Assembly (NCBI GenBank): GCA_002633025.1
Contig: NMRB01000163.1
Coordinates: 334,024-398,023, forward strand
From: Notospermus geniculatus
Taxonomy: Eukaryota; Nemertea; Pilidiophora; Heteronemertea; Lineidae
DNA: 64,000 nt
Reading direction: 5' to 3'
Shown here: in pieces, positions 48,318 to 56,200 of the stretch
How positions within the stretch are numbered: the first letter of the stretch is position 1
Layout of the letters: each line of letters opens with the position of its first letter
The notes under the pieces: generated by a model
What the model saw: the letters and a program-made list of their open reading frames with translations, nothing else
The model's database searches: none
What the model was told of the DNA's origin: nothing
Program-made: the position numbers and the translations under genes

Positions 48318-49502
48318 GGAGTTGTGTTTGGATATTTTCAGACTCGAAGAACACGATCATCAAAAAGAAAACAGATGTACTCATGTGGATACTGTTCTAA
48401 GCCATCCAGTTTTGTGAGTGAAGATTTGCTGAGTCAGCACATTAAGGAGCGTCATCCACGTTCGCAATCCGTTAAAATGGGAAGCAGCCATGTTTGTGCC
48501 GTCTGTGGCCAAAAGTTTAGGGTTTCTTGGGATCTTAAAGTTCACATGTATCGTCATACCAATAAGTACCCCCACAAATGTAGCGTGTGTGATCGTGGAT
48601 TTGCCAGGAAGAATGCCTTGACAGAGCATATGACAACGCACACAACGGTTCGTCCCAATCTCTGTGATTACTGTGACAAATCTTTTGCATCAAAATATGC
48701 TCTCAAGGATCATGTGAAGACACACACAGATGAGGATCATGCGTACTGTAGGATATGTAATAAGTCTTTCAGTAACAGTAGTGGAATTCGCTATCACATG
48801 AAATTGCACAAGAATGACAAAAGGTTCGTCTGTGAATTTTGTGGCAAGTCGTACGTAAATAAACAGGAGTTGTTCACACATCGTATGGGTCACACTGGAG
48901 AGAGGCCGTTTAAGTGTCCCGGTTGTGAGGCAGGGTTCCGCCGCAAGGCTTGTGTTAACAGGCATGTAGATTCACAAAAACTTTTGAAGGAAAGGAGTTG
49001 TCAGGAATGTGGAGAGACCTTCGAATTGAAGTGTGCGGTAAAGAAACACCAGGAGAAACACCCCAAAGGGAAACTCATGAACGAAGCCCTCAGCACTAAA
49101 AAGCAGGAGTTGTCCATGTCCTTCACAGTTCATCCTTTTGATGACTGGCCAATCAGGTGCCTTGGTTGTGGTATTGGTTTTCTAAATGAACAAGATCTTG
49201 ATGGGCATGTTGAATCGCAGAAGTCTCAAGGAAGCATCACTTGCGATTGTGGTGAATTCTTCGAACTGCATTGCGCTTTCAAGAAACATAATAAAGAGAT
49301 ACATAAGGTTAAATCAGATGCCGAGTACCACTCGGTTCCTGAAATCGAGGGTTACAAAGAAGAGGTTTTAGACAAATCAGAAGAAGGGAGACTCAACCAG
49401 GAGGGGAGGGTTGTAGTGGATGGACCTGTCACAACTGAGTTTGCGGCTCTGCCACATGCACTGTTTGAGACAAGCTCAGAAGTTTTCTTGGTTTTGAAGT
49501 AA
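48318..49502 (+). CDS. Cassette T8: C2H2 zinc-finger terminal exon
   Basis: One long exon opening in phase 0 either at ctttacag|GGA (48318, GVVFGYFQ...) or at attttcag|ACT (48342, TRRTRSSKRKQ...), and ending TAA at 49502. It carries about ten C2H2-like fingers. Fingers 1-6 are intact, for example CGYC...H, CAVC...H and CSVCDRGFARKNALTEH. Finger 7 and finger 9 have lost the last His (RHVDSQ, GHVESQ). Finger 8 is intact and finger 10 has a C-x-C start. There is a TGERPFKC linker before finger 7. An acidic tail follows. It sits between ribbon cassettes in the same orientation and phase, so it is probably another alternative C-terminus of the same gene; a separate zinc-finger gene is the alternative. 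Confidence 0.78.
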   Translation, partial: GVVFGYFQTRRTRSSKRKQMYSCGYCSKPSSFVSEDLLSQHIKERHPRSQSVKMGSSHVCAVCGQKFRVSWDLKVHMYRHTNKYPHKCSVCDRGFARKNALTEHMTTHTTVRPNLCDYCDKSFASKYALKDHVKTHTDEDHAYCRICNKSFSNSSGIRYHMKLHKNDKRFVCEFCGKSYVNKQELFTHRMGHTGERPFKCPGCEAGFRRKACVNRHVDSQKLLKERSCQECGETFELKCAVKKHQEKHPKGKLMNEALSTKKQELSMSFTVHPFDDWPIRCLGCGIGFLNEQDLDGHVESQKSQGSITCDCGEFFELHCAFKKHNKEIHKVKSDAEYHSVPEIEGYKEEVLDKSEEGRLNQEGRVVVDGPVTTEFAALPHALFETSSEVFLVLK

Positions 49503-49767
49503 TCAAGATGATAGTCAGGATCACAATTTTGAAGAAGTTAGTCATATGTTGAATTTCATGATTTCAGTGCTATTGGCCTCCAGATATGTCTGGAGTATTA
49601 AAAGATATTTGTCCTCAGATCCAGCAATTTATTTCTTACACATTTGCTGCAAAGGAAATTACTTTGTGTTACATTTCAGCCCTCATTCAAGAAAAGGAAG
49701 TGGCAGTGTTGTTTCTTCAAGGGATGTACATGTACTTTTCGTCTAAAAAATATGCCTTTCATTCCAG

Positions 49768-50076
49768 ATTTTGGACTTTTCAAAATTTGAATCAGTCACA
49801 CAGTGGAAATCTCGACAAAGAAGACACATAAGAAATGATGAGGTTGATGAAGTGTTTCGACTAACTGGAAGACATTTCCCTTCCCGACAGTTCAAAAGTG
49901 ATCAAAAACTTGTGTCACGGAGATGCCGTGTGTGTACGAGACAGGGCAACAAAAGGAGAGAATCAACTTATTATTGTCCAGCATGTCCCTCACAACCCTT
50001 CCTCTGTATCAATCATGCCAATAGCCCGGCCAATAGTTGCTTTGAGATCTACCATACACAAAAGGACTTCGGATGA
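49768..50076 (+). CDS. Cassette T9: piggyBac-type zinc-ribbon terminal exon (type B)
   Basis: Opens in phase 0 after cattccag (ILDFSKFESVTQ), 102 residues. Core VFRLTGRHFPSRQF; 13 residues rather than 12 separate the first two CxxC pairs, as in all type-B exons. The C-to-C spacer is enlarged to ten residues (INHANSPANS). Ends CFEIYHTQKDFG. Confidence 0.8.
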   Translation: MLDFSKFESVTQWKSRQRRHIRNDEVDEVFRLTGRHFPSRQFKSDQKLVSRRCRVCTRQGNKRRESTYYCPACPSQPFLCINHANSPANSCFEIYHTQKDFG

Positions 50077-50652
50077 ATGGCATTTCATCAATATTTTTGA
50101 TTTCATTGAGATATATACTGAGTAATGTCTTGATGTGGGAGTGACTTTGTGTTTGATTCATTTCGGTCATTTTTTACGGCATTCTATTTTTTGGTATCAG
50201 CAAACCATGTATGTCAAGGCATTTTATGATTATAAAGATTAAAAGGATGTCACTGATTTTTCAGATCTCAGTGTTTATTCTATGATCATGACCATTCGCT
50301 TCAAGTACAAACCAAGCCAAATGATAAAACGGAGTGAGAAACTGAAGTTTTTTTACAATGACAAAGATGTCAGTAGGCTACTCTATCGTGAAGTAGATCG
50401 CAGCGGTGTATCGAACATCATTCAAGCAGTCAGACTTTTGCCTGCACGTCCTTATTGGTAGTCATCTTTACTGCAGTCTCCTAGTTATTAGCCCCTTCGC
50501 TTGCCTGGTGGTCTGGTGTCCCACTTACAGTTGGTATGGAGGTATCTGGATGTTTAGCATAAAATATTTCAGTGCTTGTGCCTTTCTATGAATGTACCAA
50601 CAGTTACTGGTATGTTTAGATGATGTAATCTTATGCAATGGATTCTTTCCAG

Positions 50653-50967
50653 GACTCGAGTCCACTGGAGATCTTGGATGCCACAACCTCTGATCTTGGT
50701 ATTGAGGTATCTGGATGTGGACGTAGACAAAACTGGCGAACTGAAAAAGACAATATGTATCGTTTAACTGGAAGACATTTTCCCTCTGAGTTGGACATAT
50801 TGGAGCGGATTCGTGGAAGAGAGAGGAGGAGAAGGCGATGTCGTGTCTGTTACAAACGTGGCATTGCCAATAAGACCTCATTCTACTGCCCGACTTGCCC
50901 CACTGAACCTGCTTTGTGTATTACAGGCGGTTGCTTTGAGATATACCACACTGAGATGGATTTCTGA
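50653..50967 (+). CDS. Cassette T10: piggyBac-type zinc-ribbon terminal exon (type A)
   Basis: Opens in phase 0 after ctttccag (DSSPLEILDATTS), 104 residues. Core YRLTGRHFPSELD, a basic run RERRRRRC, then C-x2-C-x12-C-x2-C-x6-C-x4-C-x4-H and CFEIYHTEMDF. Its last 82 bases are repeated, truncated, at 52802 and 54874, which places the left edge of the later tandem duplication inside this exon. Confidence 0.8.
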   Translation, partial: DSSPLEILDATTSDLGIEVSGCGRRQNWRTEKDNMYRLTGRHFPSELDILERIRGRERRRRRCRVCYKRGIANKTSFYCPTCPTEPALCITGGCFEIYHTEMDF

Positions 50968-51049
50968 TGAGGTTCATGTTGGGTTATTTCTCAGAAATGT
51001 TGCAAGTCAGTGTTGATGTAGGCCTGATGTTGCTGTGGATTCTTTCCAG

Positions 51050-51347
51050 TCTGCTGAAGATACTGGACGCCACGACCTCTCGACAAGATTTGAGATTTTA
51101 TGGAAAGTATTGGCGAATAGAAAAAGACAATGTATTCCATCTCTCTGGAAGACACTTTCCCCGTCATATAGGGCATGAAATTGGATCAACAGAATTTCGA
51201 GACACGAGGAGACGATGTCATGTCTGTCGGAAACAGGGTTTATGGACTAGGACGCTGTATTGTTACTGCTCATTCTGCCCCACTGAGCCTCCTCTATGTA
51301 TTACAAATGGTTGCTTTGAGACATACCACGTGAAGATGGATTTCTGA
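51050..51347 (+). pseudogene. Cassette T11: type-A terminal exon with broken splice phase
   Basis: Clear relative of T13/T15, but eight bases (gattccag in the relatives) are missing at the acceptor. Splicing at the remaining ctttccag|TCTG puts the ribbon frame out of phase with common exon 2. The upstream AGs I checked do not restore phase 0. It also has one extra residue between the CxxC pairs (TLYCYC) and an altered core (HLSGRHFPRH). Probably a dead or dying cassette. It still has an AATAAA at 51424-51429. Confidence 0.65.
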
Positions 51348-51423
51348 TGTCTCGTAATCCAAGTTCTGTGCCTTCTTTTGGTCTTCTGTAGCTGTAAGTG
51401 CTGTCGATGCAGTCTAATGTGGA

Positions 51424-51429
51424 AATAAA
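51424..51429 (+). terminator. Poly(A) signal of type-A cassettes
   Basis: AATAAA about 77 bp after the T11 stop. The equivalent hexamers after T13 (53482-53487) and T15 (55552-55557) are kept despite an intervening 133-bp insertion, consistent with each type-A exon ending its own transcript. Confidence 0.5.
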
Positions 51430-51770
51430 AACATTGGATTCTGGTGTGGTGTGTGTGCGGTGTTACATTTGTTGAGCAATATCACTTAACTTCATCATCC
51501 AACCAAAACACAATTCTGGTTGATTGTAGATTGTCAATTCAACTTTGGCAAATTCCAACACCAAATTTTGTAAATTAAAACAAGAAGTGCAAATTTGTCT
51601 TAGAGTGGGAGGACAAAAATTAAACACATTCTATTGTATACAAACTTATTGTTTCACTTTGTTGTATTCCTGGGTTTCTCTGCCTTTCCATTGTGATGAC
51701 AGTGTTATCAGTGTTCTTCACAGGATATGCCCCAACTCTCTCTCTCTGAAAAATATGCCTTTTATTCCAG

Positions 51771-52061
51771 GTTATGGACTTGTCAAACATTCACAAATTG
51801 GCGGCCACAGAGGGGACAGTTCCAGAAAGAGGATACATAAGAAGTGAGGACATTGATGAAGTATTCCGATTAGTTGGGAGACATTACCATTCCCGAATGC
51901 CGAAAAGTAATGGAAAATTTGTGAGACGGCGATGCCGCATCTGTTGGAAGAAGGGTAACAAACGGAGAGACACAACCTATTATTGTCCATCGTGCCCTTC
52001 CCAACCGTTTCTCTGTATTGGTGGTTGCTTTGAGATCTATCATACCCAAAAGGATTTCTGA
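51771..52061 (+). CDS. Cassette T12: piggyBac-type zinc-ribbon terminal exon (type B)
   Basis: Opens in phase 0 after tattccag (VMDLSNIHKLAA), 96 residues. Core VFRLVGRHYHSRMP, CRIC-x13-CPSC-x6-C-x3-C-x4-H, ending CFEIYHTQKDF. The core has RLVGRHY instead of RLTGRHF, as do its copies T14 and T16. Confidence 0.8.
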   Translation, partial: VMDLSNIHKLAATEGTVPERGYIRSEDIDEVFRLVGRHYHSRMPKSNGKFVRRRCRICWKKGNKRRDTTYYCPSCPSQPFLCIGGCFEIYHTQKDF

Positions 52062-52393
52062 TGAATGGCCTTTCATTGAGATATGTTTTGTGTGGGGCAG
52101 ATATTGTCACCTGTTGTGCAAATCAGATTCTTGTTTTTTGGCATTCCTTGTTTTGATGTTGGCAAACCCTTCGCCATAATACATGTACGTGTATATCAAG
52201 GCTTTTTAGGAACAAAAAGATGCTGAAAGATCTTGCTGTGTTGGAGTAGGGCTTTGTCCTGGTGTTGAACAAGCAGTCAGACTTTAGCCTTGATGTCCTT
52301 GGTATGGTTGTGTTCCAGTTCTGATGGACAAGAGTCAGGTCCTTGCTTGCCTGTAAGACAAACTTTTTGGTTTAGTTTTAGTAATCTCAGACT

Positions 52394-52615
52394 TCACTTC
52401 CTTGTCTGTTCTTGTGATGAGACTCCAGATGCAGTCTTCTTGAAGTGTTCTTTCCACATTTCCTCCTTGAGTTCTCCATCTTGGTCAGCAGGCAAGAAAT
52501 GTGCAACTCCAGCATCAAAATAAGCAATCAAACTTTTGATTCGTAATACAAGGTATTGCTCCTGGATACATTGTAAATCAGCTTCGATCACTTTGTGATA
52601 CGGTAGCCTATACAA
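52394..52615 (-). other. Conserved minus-strand reading frame within duplication units
   Basis: On the minus strand the text GELKEEMWKEHFKKTASGV stays open here, and a related frame at 56515-56650 reads GELKEEMWEEHFKKTASGV after a possible acceptor (gggcag|TTCATGG). The 54.5-kb copy keeps the same bases. It could be the remnant of an older exon; it may also be conserved only because the copies are young. Confidence 0.25.
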
Positions 52616-52801
52616 ATAGAACCACTGTTAGACTGATACGTGTATATACCCCTTCCTTCTGTATGATTAACCTTTACCTAAACTCTATAACAAATACAGT
52701 AGAACTCGCGTATAACGCACCAGGTGGGACCAGCGATTTTTGTCTGTTGTACACGAAATACGTGTTATGCGTATACCGTACTTTGTCTGCTATACGTATA
52801 T

Positions 52802-52882
52802 ATGCCCGACTTGCCCCACTGAACCTGCTTTGTGTATTACAGATGGTTGCTTTGAGATATACCACACTCAGATGGATTTCTG
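52802..52882 (+). pseudogene. Truncated 3' fragment of cassette T10
   Basis: 81 bases coding CPTCPTEPALCITDGCFEIY...DF plus stop, nearly identical to the end of T10, with no acceptor or upstream half. It marks the junction of a tandem duplication and not a usable exon. Confidence 0.8.
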
Positions 52883-52969
52883 ATGAGGTTCATGTTGGGT
52901 TATTTCTCAGAAATGTTGCAAGTCAGTGTTGATGTAGGCCTAATCTTTTGCTGTGTGGATTCTTTCCAG

Positions 52970-53272
52970 GATTCCAGTCTGCTGAAGATACTGGACGCCA
53001 CGACCTCTCCACAAAGTTTAAGATTTCATGGAAAGTACTGGCGAATAGAAAAAGACACAGTGTTCCGTCTCACTGGAAGACACTTTCCCCGTCGTATAGG
53101 GCATGAAGTTGGGTCAACAGAATACCGAGACACGAGGAGGGAATGTCGTGTCTGTCGAAAGCGGGGTTTACGGATTAGGACAGTATATTACTGCTCATTC
53201 TGCCCCACTGAGCCTCCTCTGTGTCTTACAAAGGGTTGTTTTGAGACATACCACATGAAAATGGATTTCTGA
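52970..53272 (+). CDS. Cassette T13: piggyBac-type zinc-ribbon terminal exon (type A)
   Basis: Opens in phase 0 after ctttccag (DSSLLKILDATTS), 100 residues. Core VFRLTGRHFPRRIG, CRVC-x12-CSFC-x6-C-x4-C-x4-H, ending CFETYHMKMDF. The protein is identical to T15. An AATAAA follows at 53482-53487. Confidence 0.8.
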   Translation, partial: DSSLLKILDATTSPQSLRFHGKYWRIEKDTVFRLTGRHFPRRIGHEVGSTEYRDTRRECRVCRKRGLRIRTVYYCSFCPTEPPLCLTKGCFETYHMKMDF

Positions 53273-53342
53273 TGTCACATAATGCAAGTTCTGTGCCTTC
53301 TGTTGGTCTTCTGTAGCTGTATGTGCTGTCGATGCAGTCTAA

Positions 53343-53475
53343 GGCGGTTGGTCCATTCACACGATTTTCGAGCGGCAGACGCTGGAAAGCGTTGTTTGTT
53401 TCCGCCGCGTTGGTCGTGGACAAAGGATGCGACATTGCGCGGCACGAAAATCGCGTGAATGGATTCTTAGGCAAA
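53343..53475. repeat. Fold-back insertion in the 3' flank of T13
   Basis: Contains inverted arms tccattcacacgattttcg and cgaaaatcgcgtgaatgga. The matching place after T11 (about 51416) is empty (agtctaa|tgtggaaataaa), so this is an insertion. A second copy sits at the same place after T15 (55413-55545). Confidence 0.85.
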
Positions 53476-53843
53476 TGTGGAAATAAAACATTCTGTTCTG
53501 GTGTTCTTATCTGCTTATGTGTTGCATTACATCTGTTGAGTCATGTGAGTAGTGTCACTCAAATTCGTCACCAACCAAAACACAATTCTGGTTGGTTGTT
53601 GATTCTCAATTCAAGTGACTTTTGTCAAATCCCAACACCAAATTTTGTAAATAAGAAGTGCAAATTGGCTTAGAGCGGTAAGACAAAAAATAAACAAATT
53701 ATACAAAAAATAAACAAATTATATTGTATACAAACTTCTTGTTTCACTTCATTTTATTCCCAGGTTTCTCTGCCTTTCCATTGCAGTGTTCTTCATGGGA
53801 TATGCTCTGAGACTCTTTCTGAAAAATATGCCTTTTATTCCAG

Positions 53844-54131
53844 GTTATGGACTTGTCAAACATTCACAAATTGGCCACAGAGGGGACAGTTCCAGAAAGA
53901 GGATACATAAGAAGTGAGGACATTGATGAAGTATTCCGATTAGTTGGGAGACATTACCTTTCCCGAATGCAGAAAAGTAATGGAAGATGTGTGACACGGC
54001 GATGCCGTGTCTGTTGGAAGAAGGATAACAGACGGAGAGACACAACCTATTATTGTCCATCGTGTCCTTCCCAACCGTTTCTCTGTATTGGTGGTTGCTT
54101 TGAGATCTATCATACCCAAAAGGATTTCTGA
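53844..54131 (+). CDS. Cassette T14: piggyBac-type zinc-ribbon terminal exon (type B)
   Basis: Opens in phase 0 after tattccag (VMDLSNIHKLAT), 95 residues. Copy of T12 at 2,073 bp distance, with scattered replacements (for example KDNRRRD for KGNKRRD). All zinc ligands kept. Confidence 0.8.
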   Translation, partial: VMDLSNIHKLATEGTVPERGYIRSEDIDEVFRLVGRHYLSRMQKSNGRCVTRRCRVCWKKDNRRRDTTYYCPSCPSQPFLCIGGCFEIYHTQKDF

Positions 54132-54873
54132 TGAATGGCCTTTCATTGAGATACACCTGTACATCTTGTGTGGGGCAGATATCGTCACCTGTTGTGCAAA
54201 TCAGAATCTTGTTTTATGGCATTCCTTGTTTTGATGTTGGCAAACCCTTGGCCAGAATACATGTATATCAAGGCTTTAGGAACAAAAAGATGCGGAAATA
54301 TTGCCGTGTTGCAGGAGGCCTTTGTCCTGGTGTTGAACAAGCAGTCAGACTTTAGCATTGATGTCCTTGGTATGGTTGTGTTCCAGTTCGGATGGACAAG
54401 AGTCAGGTCCTTGCTTGCCTGTAAGACAAACTTTTTGGTTTAGTTTTAGTAATCTCAGACTTCACTGTCTTGTCTGTTCTTGTGACGAGACTCCAGATGC
54501 AGTCTTCTTGAAGTGTTCTTTCCACATTTCCTCCTTGAGTTCTCCATCTTGGTCAGCAGGCAAGAAATGTGCAACTCCAGCATCAAAATATTAAGCAAAC
54601 AAACTTTTGATTCGTAATACAAGGTATTGCTCCTGAATACATTGTAAATCAGCTTCGATCACTTTGTGATTGAAAATACGGTAGCCTGTACAAATAGAAC
54701 CACTATTAGACTGATATATACCCCTTCCTTCTGTAATGATTAACCTTTACCTAAACTCTATAACAAATACAGTAGACTGGCATATAACCTACCAGGTGGG
54801 ACCAGCGATTTTTGTCCGTTGTACATGAAATACGTGTTACGCATATACCGTACTTTGTCTGCTATACGTATAT

Positions 54874-54954
54874 ATGCCCGACTTGCCCCACTGAACCTGC
54901 TTTGTGTATTACAGATGGTTGCTTTGAGATATACCAGACTCAGATGGATTTCTG
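54874..54954 (+). pseudogene. Second truncated 3' fragment of cassette T10
   Basis: Same 81-base remnant as at 52802, with the zinc-ligand His-containing segment changed to IYQTQMDF. It begins the third duplication unit. Confidence 0.8.
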
Positions 54955-55039
54955 ATGAGGTTCATGTTGGGTTATTTCTCAGAAATGTTGCAAGTCAGTG
55001 TTGATGTAGGCCTAATCTTTTGCTGTGGATTCTTTCCAG

Positions 55040-55342
55040 GATTCCAGTCTGCTGAAGATACTGGATGCCACGACCTCTCCACAAAGTTTAAGATTTCATG
55101 GAAAGTACTGGCGAATAGAAAAAGACACAGTGTTCCGTCTCACTGGAAGACACTTTCCCCGTCGTATAGGGCATGAAGTTGGGTCAACAGAATACCGAGA
55201 CACGAGGAGGGAATGTCGTGTCTGTCGAAAACGGGGTTTACGGATTAGGACAGTATATTACTGCTCATTCTGCCCCACTGAGCCTCCTCTGTGTCTTACA
55301 AAGGGTTGTTTTGAGACGTACCACATGAAAATGGATTTCTGA
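55040..55342 (+). CDS. Cassette T15: piggyBac-type zinc-ribbon terminal exon (type A)
   Basis: Opens in phase 0 after ctttccag, 100 residues identical to T13, 2,070 bp away. The identity points to very recent duplication or gene conversion. AATAAA at 55552-55557. Confidence 0.8.
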   Translation, partial: DSSLLKILDATTSPQSLRFHGKYWRIEKDTVFRLTGRHFPRRIGHEVGSTEYRDTRRECRVCRKRGLRIRTVYYCSFCPTEPPLCLTKGCFETYHMKMDF

Positions 55343-55412
55343 TGTCTCATAATGCAAGTTCTGTGCCTTCTGTTGGTCTTCTGTAGCTGTACGTGCTGCC
55401 GATGCAATCTAA

Positions 55413-55545
55413 GGCGGTCGGTCCATTCACGCGATTTTCGAGCGGCAGACGCTTGTAAGCATTGTTTGTTCCCACCGCGTTGGTCGTGGACAAATGATGC
55501 GACATCACGTGGCAGGAAAATCACGTGAATGGATTCTTAGGCAAA
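55413..55545. repeat. Fold-back insertion in the 3' flank of T15
   Basis: Duplicate of the insertion at 53343-53475, with point differences. It was carried along by the tandem duplication. Confidence 0.85.
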
Positions 55546-55906
55546 TGTGGAAATAAAACATTCTGTTCTGCTTATGTGTTGCGTTACATCTGTTGAGTCA
55601 TGTGAGTAGTGTCACTCAAGTTCATCATCCAACCAAAACACAATTCTGGTTGGTTGTTGATTCTCAATTCAAGTGACTTTTGTCACATCCCAACACCAAA
55701 TTTTGTAAATAAAAACATACAAGAAGTGCAAATTGGCTTAGAGCGGTAAGACAAAAAATAAACACATTATATTGTATACAAACTTCTTGTTTCACTTCGT
55801 TTTATTCCCAGGTTTCTCTGCCTTTCCATTGCAATGAAAATGTTATCAGTGTTCTTCATGGGATATGCTCCGAGACTCTTTCTGAAAAATATGCCTTTTA
55901 TTCCAG

Positions 55907-56200
55907 GTTATGGACTTGTCAAACATTCACAAATTGGCCACAGAGGGTACAGTTCCACCAAGTTCAAGAGGATACTTAAGAAGTGAGGACATTGATGAAG
56001 TATTCCGATTAGTTGGGAGACATTACCATTCCCGAATGCAGAAAAGTAATGGAAGATGTGTGGCACGGCGATGCCGTGTCTGTTGGAAGAAGGATAACAG
56101 ACGGAGAGACACAACGTATTATTGTCCATCGTGTCCTTCCCAACCGTTTCTCTGTATTGGTGGTTGCTTTGAGATCTATCATACCCAAAAGGATTTCTGA
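55907..56200 (+). CDS. Cassette T16: piggyBac-type zinc-ribbon terminal exon (type B)
   Basis: Opens in phase 0 after tattccag, 97 residues. Copy of T14 at 2,063 bp, with a small in-frame change in the leader (TVPPSSRGYLRSED for TVPERGYIRSED). All zinc ligands kept. Last cassette recognised on the plus strand. Confidence 0.8.
   Translation, partial: VMDLSNIHKLATEGTVPPSSRGYLRSEDIDEVFRLVGRHYHSRMQKSNGRCVARRCRVCWKKDNRRRDTTYYCPSCPSQPFLCIGGCFEIYHTQKDF

Noticed and set aside
41587-56200. Reading the cassettes as a set of intact piggyBac transposons
   Set aside because: No DDE domain, no terminal repeats and no TTAA-bounded units were seen; exon borders coincide with splice acceptors instead.
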